Notes: a model not told the origin generated them from the letters alone. A DNA stretch of 64,000 nucleotides from Aliikangiella maris (GCF_040719265.1 NZ_JBFDAH010000018.1:1-64000), one strand, 5' to 3'. Positions 10,801 to 19,699 are shown, numbered from the stretch's first letter. A program made the numbers and translations.

Positions 10801-10979
10801 AAGGGGTCTCAGCAAATTTATTTATTCATCAATTACCAGAGCAAGCACATCATTTAACGCAGGCTTGTCGGCAGGAGAATAGAAATCTGGTCAAACAAAG
10901 GCTAGAAGAGCTTGGAGTAAGTTTAAGCAACGTATTTCAACAGATCGAGCGATTAAATCGGCAGAAAGTACAAGATTAG
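7890..10979 (+). CDS. hybrid sensor histidine kinase: YfiR-like sensor, HisKA-HATPase, degenerate receiver, receiver, HPt
   Basis: A 1029-residue membrane-bound phosphorelay protein. A hydrophobic segment near residues 45-62 ending in VNAE looks like a signal or anchor. Residues about 70-210 resemble the YfiR/DUF4154 periplasmic domain (YDILFI, QFINGGIKSFEIN, LLKLGGK). A second membrane helix at about 294-317 leads to a coiled coil, then HisKA with His365 in MSHEIRTPMNAIIGM, the N box (NLTNNAMKF, from 478) and GGTGLGLAICKKL. Residues about 590-720 look like a degraded receiver (VLMIDFSL, VIKKPLTP). A canonical receiver follows with Asp798 in CILMDIQMPIMDGYEA, and a C-terminal HPt domain carries His968 in AHNLKGVSANLF. 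No response regulator is adjacent, so output and signal are unknown. Confidence 0.88.
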   Translation: MVRKKPQFRKPNYFFNFRHFKAKACLLINNRQNQHTFGLNSLSHIFQLILLLMLGTIWLLPVNAEQQATPNMERAKVITALLKEIKWANHQSKKDIRLGVIGQSDVLVDLLKKQIPQTSPVLISKENAQNASRKHQPYDILFIHNQHDHILPLITSKLADSNTIVISENTQHKIFSTINLQFINGGIKSFEINPISLENSHYKLTPALLKLGGKTLNQQELMQHANQAFINQNDLLQQQQILVSQYHARMNDLQQNNTAAPNKTYIISSEQQNSLLQKQKRNLLAQSETIKTQQGWLIFVGSLLLIISASLGVIIYLNTARKKSNYELMQKNIALNNAQKALRIARDQAQLANEAKSSFLANMSHEIRTPMNAIIGMLHLTQKTELSNKQENYIQKIDAAANSLLKIINDILDFSKVEAGKLTIENIEFDLSKILDNLTHLTGIKIQQKDLELLYDIDPQIPEKLIGDPFRLTQVLINLTNNAMKFTASGFVKLSVELDSIKNDKLKLYFKVSDSGIGMTKEVCEKLFNPFDQADSSTTRKFGGTGLGLAICKKLVESMGGNISVSSSPNQGSIFQFTVELGYHSSTNILQRAEKYQPLNNFCFYSFVTSVQNGSIIQSILHNFECHFISCSTLDEFVAQLNQNPNFKPVLMIDFSLAEKYQLPIIQLKEQHQFQLVILSVTICEQETQQLKNLKPDLVIKKPLTPSSILDGLMILKGIKNSIKKSSRLVYYADKDESAKILEKLASAHVLVVEDNEINQEVAKEILSQIIGKVTLANNGAEAVKLVCQEKFDCILMDIQMPIMDGYEATRTIRQQYSKLELPIIAMTANALGTDREKCLAVGMNEHISKPIKIAELFQALNYEINRNDNYNFEHNKQSISPVSLTKSTSKALDNMDNTTLSNAKKQTVTETDTDINIDVESGSEMMGGTQEFFDLLDKFKSQQSDFIKRCNQFYAKQDLSYIAKEAHNLKGVSANLFIHQLPEQAHHLTQACRQENRNLVKQRLEELGVSLSNVFQQIERLNRQKVQD

Positions 10980-11090
10980 CTCTGCACATTGGCATTCAAA
11001 AGAAATGTTTTATTGAGTGCTCAAGACAATGTTAAAAATTTTAGCGAATGATTTATCCAAAGATATCCAAACCATTGGTTTTAATTTGCC

Positions 11091-11225
11091 CGAGGTCATT
11101 TAAATCCAATTCATTTAATAGTAAGTCATTTAATCCAAAGTTATTTAACATCAAGTTATTTAACATCAAGTTATTTAACATCAAGCTATTTAAACTGAAT
11201 TTATTTGGCCTAGAATTATTTAGCC
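11091..11225. repeat. nine 15-bp tandem repeats, consensus near TCAAGTTATTTAACA
   Basis: Nine consecutive 15-bp units run from 11091 to 11225. The three central units (11136-11180) are almost identical, with divergence towards both edges. The last unit overlaps the 3' end of pyrD, including its stop codon (reverse complement at 11216-11218). Because 15 is a multiple of 3, the plus strand reads as a pseudo-pentapeptide protein (repeating FNIKL) in a 67-codon frame from 11048. I regard that frame as a by-product of the DNA repeat rather than a gene. Confidence 0.85.
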
Positions 11226-12244
11226 AGCCCCTTTGCTATTTGTGGTATTAAACCAGGTCCCTGGTATATGAAACCCGAATAAATTTGCACTAATGAAGCA
11301 CCTGCTTGTATTTTTTGCTGTGCTGTTGCAACGCTATCAATACCTCCAACACCAATAACAGGAAATGCGCCATCAATAAACTTGACTAATTGTGCAAGAA
11401 CTTGCGTGCTTTGTTCAAACACAGGGCGCCCACTCAAGCCGCCTTGCTCATCGGCATACTTTAAGTGCTCAACACCCGCGCGTGAAAAAGTTGTATTCGT
11501 AGCGATAATGCCATCAACCTGATGATCAACAAATGTTTTTGCCAAAGACTCAATTTCAACCTTTGACAAATCAGGCGCAATTTTTATTAATACAGGAATT
11601 CGGCGGCCAAATTGCTGTGCCAGGGAATCTTGCTTAGTTCTAATTGCACTCAACAATTGGCTTAATGCTTCACCAAATTGTAACTGTCTTAAATTAGCCG
11701 TGTTGGGTGAAGATATATTGACGGTAATATAGGACGCATAAGGATAAACTTTTTCCAAACAAATTAAATAGTCATCAACTGCTTTTTCGACTGGTGTATC
11801 AAAGTTTTTGCCTATATTAATACCAAGCACACCCGTATATTGAGATTGCTTAACATTAGCTATCAATTGATCAACACCTAAGTTATTAAATCCAAATCGA
11901 TTAATTATTCCATTGGCTTGAGGTAAACGGAACAATCTTGGTTTTGGATTACCCGGTTGTGGTCTTGGAGTTACTGTACCTACCTCAATATGCCCAAACC
12001 CCATTGCAGCAAAAGCATCAATGCAAGCACCATTTTTATCGAGTCCCGCCGCTAACCCTAATTTATTGGGAAATCGAATGCCAAATAATGTAACCGGATC
12101 TTCAACCAGTTTTTGCGTAATTAATCCTTTAAAAGCAGAGTGTTGAATTTTATTTAACCAAGAAAGTGTTAAGTCGTGGGTCTTCTCAGCGTCTAGGCAA
12201 AATAATAAATTTCTAATAAGCGGATAAGTGACATTCAACATCAT
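11216..12244 (-). CDS. pyrD: dihydroorotate dehydrogenase (quinone), class 2
   Basis: A 342-residue enzyme of pyrimidine biosynthesis that oxidises dihydroorotate to orotate with FMN and passes electrons to quinone at the inner membrane. The N-terminal amphipathic segment of class 2 enzymes is present (MMLNVTYPLIRNLLFCLDAEKTHDLTL). The FMN barrel begins at LFGIRFPNKLGLAAGLDKNG. The catalytic serine region is ITVNISSPNTANLR, and PVIGVGGIDS with GASLVQIYSGFIYQGP forms the phosphate-binding end. Length equals that of E. coli PyrD (336) within a few residues. It lies downstream of topA with its own likely promoter. The stop codon is embedded in a tandem DNA repeat. Confidence 0.95.
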   Translation of the reverse strand: MMLNVTYPLIRNLLFCLDAEKTHDLTLSWLNKIQHSAFKGLITQKLVEDPVTLFGIRFPNKLGLAAGLDKNGACIDAFAAMGFGHIEVGTVTPRPQPGNPKPRLFRLPQANGIINRFGFNNLGVDQLIANVKQSQYTGVLGINIGKNFDTPVEKAVDDYLICLEKVYPYASYITVNISSPNTANLRQLQFGEALSQLLSAIRTKQDSLAQQFGRRIPVLIKIAPDLSKVEIESLAKTFVDHQVDGIIATNTTFSRAGVEHLKYADEQGGLSGRPVFEQSTQVLAQLVKFIDGAFPVIGVGGIDSVATAQQKIQAGASLVQIYSGFIYQGPGLIPQIAKGLAK

Positions 12245-12266
12245 GAGGTGAGGGTTTAGCTAAATA

Positions 12267-12322
12267 AAATTAACCGACATTATAACGCGAGCCATTTAAA
12301 ATGTCGCGCCAAGTCGGTTAAT
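12267..12322. repeat. 11-bp inverted repeat between topA and pyrD
   Basis: AATTAACCGAC (12267-12277) and GTCGGTTAATT (12312-12322) are perfect inverted repeats separated by 34 bp. The spacer contains the best -10 and -35 candidates for pyrD. It may act as topA's transcription end, as an operator for pyrD, or both. Confidence 0.55.
12278..12306 (-). promoter_or_regulatory. candidate pyrD promoter
   Basis: On the minus strand a perfect TATAAT -10 (12283-12278) lies 17 bp downstream of GCGACA (12306-12301), which matches the -35 consensus at four positions. The -10 ends 34 bp before the pyrD start codon. It sits inside the loop of an inverted repeat. Confidence 0.45.
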
Positions 12323-12339
12323 TCTATCTCAAAGAATAA

Positions 12340-15018
12340 TTATTTCTTAGTTGCCGTTTTTTTCTTGGTGGTTTTTTTAACCGCCTTTTTCACAGCTTCC
12401 TGCCATCGGTTATCAATATAATGCGCAGTCCAACCGGTGGCTTTAGCATCTTTTTCAGTCATCACATACTGTTCTTTATTTTTTCGACTAAAGCGTAAAA
12501 TTGCTTTATTTCCATCAGGATCTTCTGTTGGAGCCGAAGTTAAATAACTGAATTTTGGATCGAGTTCATCTTTAACCGTCAACAGCTCTTCGACGGTTGG
12601 AGCCCGAGTTTCTCTATTTTTAGGAAACTGACTGGCAGCTAGGAATAAACCTGAAGCACCATCACGTAGGACATAGTGATCATCAACTTTCTGACACTTT
12701 AAATCAGGCATCGCAATAGGGTCGGCCTTTGGTGGAGCCGCTTCACCGTTGCGTAATAATTTGCGAGTATTTTTACATTCTTCATTAGTACACCCAAAAT
12801 ATTTACCAAAACGGCCTACTTTCAACTGCATCTCACTACCACACTTATCGCAATCGATTATCGGTCCGTCATAGCCTTTAATTTTAAAACTACCTTCTTC
12901 AATAAAGTAGCCTTTGCACGTTGGGTTATTACCACAAACATGTAATTTTTGATGTTCATCAATCAAATAACTATCCATTGCTGATTCGCAAACTGGACAG
13001 CGTTTCTTGAGCAACAGGTTACGACTTTCAGCCTCTTCATCTTTATCAACAGCTTCAATTTCATCACCAGGAATCAAATTCATCGTATGTTTACAGCGCT
13101 CTTTGGGAGGTAATGAAAATCCGCTACAACCTAAGAAGGTCCCCATTGAAGAATTTCGAATCATCATGTTATTGGTCTGACAACTTGGACAAATCATATC
13201 CATTTCAACAGATTTAACATTATCCATACCGCCTTCTTCAGCGGGCAATTCAGCTTTACCTAACCGTTCCGTTAAATCAGCATAAAACTCGCTAAGCGTT
13301 TGTTTCCACTGTTTGTCGCCATTTGCAATAATATCCAGAGTTTCTTCCATGTTGGCGGTGAAAGAATAATCCATCAAATTATTAAAGCTTTCAGATAATC
13401 GGTCAGAAACAATTTCACCAATTTTAGTTGCATAAAAACGTCGACTTTTGACGACTACATAGCCGCGATCCTGAATAGTAGAAATAATTGATGCGTAAGT
13501 TGAAGGCCGACCAATTCCGCGCTTTTCAAGTTCTTTAACTAATGCGGCCTCACTATAACGCGGTGCAGGTTTGGTAAAATGCTGTTTTGGTTCTAATGAT
13601 GATAGTTTTAAAACTTGTCCTTTTTCAACAGCAGGTAACACAATATCATCATCGTTTTTCGATTTAGGTGGCTGCACTTTAGTCCAACCATCGAAGCGCA
13701 CAACACGCCCTTTAGCGGCTAGTTTAAAATCACCTGCCATCACAATCAAACTAGTGACATCATAAACCGCATCGGTCATTTGGCAGGCAATAAATTGTCG
13801 CCAAATCAGGTTGTATAGTTTGACCGCATCATCATCTACATTTTTTAGATGTTTTTCTACAGTACGAGCATTCGTAGGACGAATTGCTTCATGCGCCTCT
13901 TGTGCCCCTTCTTTATTCGAGTAGTTGCGTGGCGAATCGGGTAAATATTTATCGCCATAATTTTCCTGAATGTAGTCACGACACATATTTAATGCATCAC
14001 CGCTCAGAGTTGTTGAATCGGTTCGCATATAAGTAATATAACCCGCTTCATAAAGACGCTGAGCCAACATCATGGTTTTCTTAACATTAAAACCTAATCT
14101 GGTACTTGCCGCCTGTTGCAAAGTAGAGGTAATAAACGGAGCTCCCGGCTTACTTTTAGAGGGTTTAGACTCACAGCTATCAATAACAAAAGACTGCGCT
14201 TTTAAAATCGCCTGTAATTGATCGCTCTGTTGTTTATTTTCTGGACGATACTTTTCATTTTGATAACGTCTAACCTCTAGCTTCAGCGGCTCAGTATTTT
14301 CCGTTAGCGTATTGGCCCATAAAGTCCAGTATTCATCGGGGATGAATGCTCGAATTTCCCGTTCGCGTTCAACGATAAGCTTAACAGCTACGGACTGTAC
14401 TCGTCCGGCCGAAAGCCCACGTGAAACTTTTTTCCAAAGTAACGGTGATACCATAAAGCCCACAACGCGATCTAAAAATCGTCTTGTTTGCTGAGCGTTA
14501 ACGTAGTTCATATCTAATTCAGAAGGATGAGAAAAGGCTTCCTGAATTGCTTTTTTGGTAATTTCGTTAAATACAACACGCTGATATTTGTCGCTGGCAC
14601 CACCAATTTCTTCTCTCAAATGCCAGGCAATGGCTTCCCCCTCACGATCCAAATCCGTTGCGAGAAAAATTTTATCAGCATCTTTTGCATAGCTTTTCAG
14701 CTCTTTGATAATTTTTTCTTTACCCGGAAGAACCTCATAAGTTGCTTGCCAGTTTTTTTCCGGATTAATTCCCATCCGTTTAAACAGTGCTTCTTTAGCA
14801 ACCTTTTGTTTATGTTTTTGTTTAGCTTCTGGAGATAGCTTACGGGTTTCCGCAGCTTTTCGAGCGCGTTCTTTTGGATCAACTGGCGAAGTAGCAACCT
14901 TGGTCGGTAAATCTCTCACGTGACCAACACTTGACTTTACAATAAAATCATTGCCAAGGTATTTATTGATTGTTTTCGCTTTTGCCGGTGATTCGACAAT
15001 AACTAATGACTTACCCAT
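12340..15018 (-). CDS. topA: DNA topoisomerase I
   Basis: An 892-residue type IA topoisomerase that relaxes negative supercoils. The TOPRIM domain begins at residue 1 (GKSLVIVESPAKAKTI) with the acidic DLDREGEAIAWHL motif near 120. The active-site tyrosine lies in YEAGYITYMRTDS at about residue 330. Three C-terminal zinc-ribbon modules are visible, with CPSC...GCSG...C, CPVC...CGNNPTC and CDKC...GCTNEEC cysteine sets, followed by zinc-ribbon-like repeats without cysteines and a lysine-rich tail (KKAVKKTTKKKTATKK) likely to bind DNA. Length is close to E. coli TopA (865). A linker near residue 60 is rich in Lys/Arg. It is transcribed towards pyrD. Confidence 0.97.
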   Translation of the reverse strand: MGKSLVIVESPAKAKTINKYLGNDFIVKSSVGHVRDLPTKVATSPVDPKERARKAAETRKLSPEAKQKHKQKVAKEALFKRMGINPEKNWQATYEVLPGKEKIIKELKSYAKDADKIFLATDLDREGEAIAWHLREEIGGASDKYQRVVFNEITKKAIQEAFSHPSELDMNYVNAQQTRRFLDRVVGFMVSPLLWKKVSRGLSAGRVQSVAVKLIVEREREIRAFIPDEYWTLWANTLTENTEPLKLEVRRYQNEKYRPENKQQSDQLQAILKAQSFVIDSCESKPSKSKPGAPFITSTLQQAASTRLGFNVKKTMMLAQRLYEAGYITYMRTDSTTLSGDALNMCRDYIQENYGDKYLPDSPRNYSNKEGAQEAHEAIRPTNARTVEKHLKNVDDDAVKLYNLIWRQFIACQMTDAVYDVTSLIVMAGDFKLAAKGRVVRFDGWTKVQPPKSKNDDDIVLPAVEKGQVLKLSSLEPKQHFTKPAPRYSEAALVKELEKRGIGRPSTYASIISTIQDRGYVVVKSRRFYATKIGEIVSDRLSESFNNLMDYSFTANMEETLDIIANGDKQWKQTLSEFYADLTERLGKAELPAEEGGMDNVKSVEMDMICPSCQTNNMMIRNSSMGTFLGCSGFSLPPKERCKHTMNLIPGDEIEAVDKDEEAESRNLLLKKRCPVCESAMDSYLIDEHQKLHVCGNNPTCKGYFIEEGSFKIKGYDGPIIDCDKCGSEMQLKVGRFGKYFGCTNEECKNTRKLLRNGEAAPPKADPIAMPDLKCQKVDDHYVLRDGASGLFLAASQFPKNRETRAPTVEELLTVKDELDPKFSYLTSAPTEDPDGNKAILRFSRKNKEQYVMTEKDAKATGWTAHYIDNRWQEAVKKAVKKTTKKKTATKK

Positions 15019-15416
15019 TCGAAGTATATCAACGTTCCAAAATAGTAATAGCGGTAAATATTGGTCTTTAGTTTTCTAATGACTTACTTTTTAACGCTTA
15101 CACTATATTTAATTAATTGAATAAATTTAGACTAAAAAGTCTCCGAGTTAAACCAGTTAAGTATAAAATCTTTATCGCCAACAGAGTGATAAAACCGTCG
15201 CGAATTAATCGCAATCAGTCTGCAAAAATATCAATTACGCTTACTTAACTACCCCCAGAGAAGATAATTCCCTGATTTTCGGGGATGTTCCTTTTTTATT
15301 TTATGGCGAATTACCCAGCCCGAGTCAACCATTAATTTGGCTTTTTTTATCTTTATAGTGCAATCGTTTATTTTTGCAACAAATTTAATTCGATTATTTC
15401 GCGATGATAATTGTCC
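15019..15416. other. intergenic region upstream of topA
   Basis: A 398-bp AT-rich spacer between the end of the exporter permease gene and topA, all on the minus strand. It should hold topA promoters and the end of the exporter transcript. No convincing terminator hairpin or promoter was picked out by eye. Confidence 0.4.
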
Positions 15417-17933
15417 TTAGGAAGCGTTATCTCCCTGACGAAGTAATACCATAGGTGAAGGTGAAGTGACTCTTTTAACGCCTCTCCAGGATGCCAGCAG
15501 CATCAGAATAATCGTTGCAGCGGGTAAAATAGCCCACAATTCCCAGTGTATTTCAAAAGGTATTTCAAAGACTTGTTGATAGAGAAAATAAGATATTGTT
15601 TCTACCGCAGCAATAGCCATCACTGAAGAAAGTAGCGCAAGCCACAAATATTCAAAACGGAAACTTCGCACAATAAATGATTTGCTGGCCCCTAAGGTTC
15701 TTAAAATAGCTGAATGTCGGTATTTCGCTTCAAAAGTATGCTCAAGCGCAGCCCAGAGTAACCCCATTCCGGCAGTAACCACAAATATCATAATGAGTTG
15801 CACAGCACCAGAAACTTTATGAATGATACTTTGTACTTCTTCTAATATCAGGTCTAGCTCAACAATTGTGATGCTTGGATAAGTTTTAACCAGCTCCGCT
15901 AATAAAGGCTTTTGTAATTTGGGTAAGCGAAAACTAGAAATATAAGTCGCACTAAATTGCTCGAGATTACCCGGCTTGGTAATAATATAAAAATTAGGGG
16001 TAAAGGTTTCCCAGTCAATTGAGCGTATACTGGTAATTTGTGCATTCCAGGCCTGCGAACCAATAATAAAATTGAGTGTATCGCCTATTTTTAATTCAAG
16101 TGCTTTAGCTGTTTTTTCTTCAATTGAAATTTGATTGTCTGTTGTCGCATCCTGCCACTGCCAGTTCCCATCAACAATTTCATTACCTTTTGGTAGTGAT
16201 TCTGACCAGGTAATGTTCAATTCACGTCGCAAAGAATTGTGTTGCTGCCCTTCCTCTGACACAGCAGTTTTAATATCTTCGCCATTGATGCCAACAATAC
16301 GCCCTCTGATCATTGGATAGAGGCCAGAGAAAGTTAAATGATTTTGTTCAAAAAAGTTTTGTAATTGTGGCACTTCATCAGGCTTTATATTGACCATAAA
16401 ATGGTTTGGTAAATCATTACCGAGGCTTTGTTGCCATTTCGTCAGTAATTCACTTTTAATTAACACTATCAAGGCAATCACAAAAAGAGTAATACTAAAT
16501 GCCAGTAAATGTAGCAGTGTAATATTTTTGTTCGCTTCTAATTGTCGTAAACTGAAATTGACAGCCGCACTATTACTTTTTGCCATTTTTTTCAATATTT
16601 TTAAGATAGTTACCGCAAATAAAGTAAAGATGACTGTCACTCCGGCCAGCCCCAGAATGACGGTTAATATTAATTTGATATTCCCTGCCTGCAACCACAT
16701 GACAAAAGTAATCGTTGCAACAGCAATGCTATAAACTAACAATCCATTTAATCCCATTGGGGTTAATTGACGGCGTAAAACCCGCATTGGTGAAACAGCT
16801 TTTATTTGAATTAATGAAGGAAATGAAAAACCAAATAATAAAATTATCGATGCAACCAGTGGCAAAGCTAACACGGCGTAATTAGCCGCAGGCAGATTAT
16901 CAACAAACTGTTCCGCAAAAAAGAAAACGATCACTTCCTGAATTATTATGCCAAGTAAACTGCCAACTAAAACACCGCTAACACACACAAAAATTAAAAC
17001 CAATGCAAATATTTTGAGGACTTCAGTATTTGTCATACCAAAACTTCGCATCAACGCGCTAGTATCAAATTGACGACGCGCATAACGGTTAGCCGACATA
17101 GCAATCGTAACGCCCAACAAGATCATCGTTAACAGGCTGGATAAACCAATATACTGCTTGCTGCGAGTGATTGCAGAACCGGCTACTGGTGACTCATCAT
17201 AAACAGTACGAAGGCGTTGCGAAGTAGTAATTTGGAGTTTTAATTTGGCAGCAAATGATTGTATATCAGATGGCTCTCCGGCGAATAAATATTGATAATA
17301 AATTCGGCTTCCAGGTTGGATCACTTGAGTAGTGGGTAAATCTTTTACATTAATAATTGCACTTGGAGAAACATTAAACAAGGTATTTCCCTGGCCCGGT
17401 TTTAACATCAAAACGCCAGCAAATTGAAAGTTTGCATAACCCAACTCTATGGCTTGATTAGATTGTATTTCAAGCATATTAAATATTCGCGGTTCGACCC
17501 AGATTTTACCACTGTCAGGAGCGCGATTCATCAGGCGGTTTTGTGCATAAGGCGTATCAGCAATTTCAACACGACCTTTCAATGGATAATTGTCGGAAAC
17601 TGCTTTAATTGATGATAGTTGCAATTTGTCATTAGCAAAAAGAACACTGGAAAACTCTACACTAAGCGCTTGTTCAAGGTTTAATTCTTGCGCCAGACTT
17701 AACCACTGAGGATTAATTTCTTGTGGAGAAGAAATAACCAGATCAGCGCCTAAAATATCAGCAGCCTCTCGTTCAGTGGCACTTTCAATTCGATCGATAA
17801 TCAAATAAATCACACTGATTGATGCCATAGAAATACACATGGCAAACAACAAAACCAACAAATCTCCTCGATGCCAATCGCGCTTGAATATTCTAAGAGC
17901 AATATTAAAAAGCAAACCATTACCGACTTTCAT
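15417..17933 (-). CDS. YbbP-type ABC transporter permease (FtsX family)
   Basis: An 838-residue inner-membrane permease with two FtsX/MacB-like halves. An N-terminal transmembrane helix (about 25-48) is followed by a periplasmic domain, three helices around 255-385, a second extended periplasmic region at about 500-690 and three C-terminal helices. The final helix is followed by TSPSPMVLLRQGDNAS. The first half has the typical SALMRSFGMTNTEVLK cytoplasmic loop and the second half the equivalent SAILRTLGASKSFIVRSF. The ATPase gene lies just upstream with a 14-bp overlap, and tesA is divergent beyond it, the same grouping as tesA-ybbA-ybbP in E. coli. Substrate is unknown. Confidence 0.85.
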   Translation of the reverse strand: MKVGNGLLFNIALRIFKRDWHRGDLLVLLFAMCISMASISVIYLIIDRIESATEREAADILGADLVISSPQEINPQWLSLAQELNLEQALSVEFSSVLFANDKLQLSSIKAVSDNYPLKGRVEIADTPYAQNRLMNRAPDSGKIWVEPRIFNMLEIQSNQAIELGYANFQFAGVLMLKPGQGNTLFNVSPSAIINVKDLPTTQVIQPGSRIYYQYLFAGEPSDIQSFAAKLKLQITTSQRLRTVYDESPVAGSAITRSKQYIGLSSLLTMILLGVTIAMSANRYARRQFDTSALMRSFGMTNTEVLKIFALVLIFVCVSGVLVGSLLGIIIQEVIVFFFAEQFVDNLPAANYAVLALPLVASIILLFGFSFPSLIQIKAVSPMRVLRRQLTPMGLNGLLVYSIAVATITFVMWLQAGNIKLILTVILGLAGVTVIFTLFAVTILKILKKMAKSNSAAVNFSLRQLEANKNITLLHLLAFSITLFVIALIVLIKSELLTKWQQSLGNDLPNHFMVNIKPDEVPQLQNFFEQNHLTFSGLYPMIRGRIVGINGEDIKTAVSEEGQQHNSLRRELNITWSESLPKGNEIVDGNWQWQDATTDNQISIEEKTAKALELKIGDTLNFIIGSQAWNAQITSIRSIDWETFTPNFYIITKPGNLEQFSATYISSFRLPKLQKPLLAELVKTYPSITIVELDLILEEVQSIIHKVSGAVQLIMIFVVTAGMGLLWAALEHTFEAKYRHSAILRTLGASKSFIVRSFRFEYLWLALLSSVMAIAAVETISYFLYQQVFEIPFEIHWELWAILPAATIILMLLASWRGVKRVTSPSPMVLLRQGDNAS

Positions 17934-18615
17934 TATTTTGCACCTGCGCTGTTCTGCTGCTAATTATTTTTCCACCATTTAATGTTAATGATTCCTGACA
18001 TAACCCAGCAAGATGTGTATCGTGCGTGACCAATACTAAAGTGGTATTTAACTCTTCATTCAAGGCAAACATTAGCTGAATAATCTTTTCACCTGTCGCA
18101 GTGTCCAGATTACCAGTTGGTTCATCAGCAAATAGCAGTTTTGGCTGAGTTACAAATGCTCTGGCGATGGCAACTCTTTGCTGCTCTCCACCAGAAAGCT
18201 GGTTGGTATAATGTTCCAGTCGGGCGCCCAATCCAACTTTAGTTAACATTTCTCGAGCTTTTTCTCGAGCTTTATTGTCACCACGCAACTCTAAAGGCAT
18301 CATGACATTTTCAAGTGCAGTCAAACCAGAAATTAACTGAAAACTCTGAAAAATAAATCCAATAGTTTCTTTACGCAAATAAGCGCGTTCTTCTTCGCTC
18401 AACTCAAATAACGATGTTTGATTGATTTCTACACTACCTTGAGAGGGAGAATCTAATCCAGCCAAAATACCTAACAATGTTGTTTTGCCTGATCCTGATT
18501 CGCCCAATATTGCCAGACTTCGACCACTCTCAAGCTGAAAAGAGATATCATCCAGTATGGTTAGTTCGCTATTGCCGGTGAAAACTTTCTTTGATAATTT
18601 TTTTGCGGTTAACAT
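17920..18615 (-). CDS. YbbA-type ABC transporter ATP-binding protein
   Basis: A 231-residue nucleotide-binding subunit of the LolD/MacB-like class. Walker A is GESGSGKTTLLGILAG (about residues 37-52), the signature motif is LSGGEQQRVAIARAF, and Walker B is LLFADEPTGNLD, with the H-loop in LVLVTHDTHLAG. It overlaps the start of the permease gene by 14 bp, consistent with translational coupling and a two-gene exporter. It is divergent from tesA, with 86 bp between the start codons, so the two transcription units probably share a control region. Confidence 0.92.
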   Translation of the reverse strand: MLTAKKLSKKVFTGNSELTILDDISFQLESGRSLAILGESGSGKTTLLGILAGLDSPSQGSVEINQTSLFELSEEERAYLRKETIGFIFQSFQLISGLTALENVMMPLELRGDNKAREKAREMLTKVGLGARLEHYTNQLSGGEQQRVAIARAFVTQPKLLFADEPTGNLDTATGEKIIQLMFALNEELNTTLVLVTHDTHLAGLCQESLTLNGGKIISSRTAQVQNNESR

Positions 18616-18701
18616 TTATACACTCATTTGTGATATTCAAGCTTGAATGAATTATGCTAGATTGTTAATAATAAAATGACTTAATTCACACAACTAATTT
18701 G

Positions 18702-19418
18702 ATGGTAAATCGATTTTTGATGAAAACAATTACTTTTATACGATGTTTTTTTATCTTTGTCTCACTTTTCACTTGTCAGTATTTATTTGCACAAAATACC
18801 ACCAACCAACAAAGCCCAAAATCTCATGCTTCACTATCAATTTTGGTTTTTGGAGACAGCTTAAGTGCAGCATACAACATTCAGCGCGATCAAGGTTGGG
18901 TTAGTTTGTTACAAGATTTTGTGCACCAGTCTTATCCTCAAGCTGTAATTACCAATGCCAGCATCAGTGGAGAAACTACCGATGGTGGTTTAGTGCGCTT
19001 ACCGGCAGTATTAAAGCAAGTTCAACCAGATATTGTAATCCTTGAACTGGGTGGAAATGATGGTTTAAGAGGCTTTAATTTAGCAACAACCCGTGTGAAC
19101 TTGCAAAAAATGATCGAATTAGCCCGCCAACATCAAGCACACGTGCTGTTAACTGAAATTCAGCTTCCCCCTAATATGGGAAAAACCTATACACAGCGTT
19201 TTGCCCAAATTTACAGTGATTTAAGCCTAGCCGACGATGTTACTTTGATTCCTGGCTTCTTAACAGAAGTAGGACTTAATCCCGAATTCATGCAGCCAGA
19301 TGGCCTACACCCTAATGCAAAGGGACAACCAATTTTAATGCAAACGGTGTGGCGATATTTAAGCCCCTTAATAAAAGAATTAAACACGTCTGATTTGACC
19401 TCACACCAAAGAAAATAA
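18702..19418 (+). CDS. tesA: TesA-type periplasmic arylesterase / lysophospholipase (SGNH hydrolase)
   Basis: About 238 residues with an N-terminal signal peptide (a hydrophobic stretch ending near CQYLFAQ). SGNH-hydrolase blocks are clear: LVFGDSLSAAYNI with nucleophile Ser in GDSLS, the ASISGETTDGG glycine block, ELGGNDGLRG with the oxyanion Asn, and DGLHPNAKGQ with catalytic Asp and His near the C-terminus. The family hydrolyses thioesters, aryl esters and lysophospholipids in the periplasm. Two ATGs, 18702 and 18720, are plausible starts; neither has a strong ribosome-binding site. The C-terminus extends about 15 residues past the usual end. Confidence 0.92.
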   Translation: MVNRFLMKTITFIRCFFIFVSLFTCQYLFAQNTTNQQSPKSHASLSILVFGDSLSAAYNIQRDQGWVSLLQDFVHQSYPQAVITNASISGETTDGGLVRLPAVLKQVQPDIVILELGGNDGLRGFNLATTRVNLQKMIELARQHQAHVLLTEIQLPPNMGKTYTQRFAQIYSDLSLADDVTLIPGFLTEVGLNPEFMQPDGLHPNAKGQPILMQTVWRYLSPLIKELNTSDLTSHQRK

Positions 19419-19699
19419 GATAATAGCCACCGCAATATGCGATTATTTAAATTTAATCGCTATTTTGTACTTAGTTGATGACTAATTAACCCCAAACTTC
19501 AAAGCATTTTCTTTTTATTTATTCTTAAAAAACACACAATAACATTATTATATTTTTATTTTTAAAAATACATCAAAATTTTATTGCGGCCTAATTAAAT
19601 CTCAATATACTTTAAATCTGTTTTCTATCAATTTTAATTAGCTATTCACTGTTAATTCAATTATTTTGGTTCAGTGAACGGGAAATAAAGGAAGCCTTT

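Noticed and set aside
11048..11251. 67-residue pentapeptide-repeat-like protein
   Set aside because: Its periodicity comes from the 15-bp DNA repeat, it overlaps the pyrD end on the other strand, and no ribosome-binding site precedes it.
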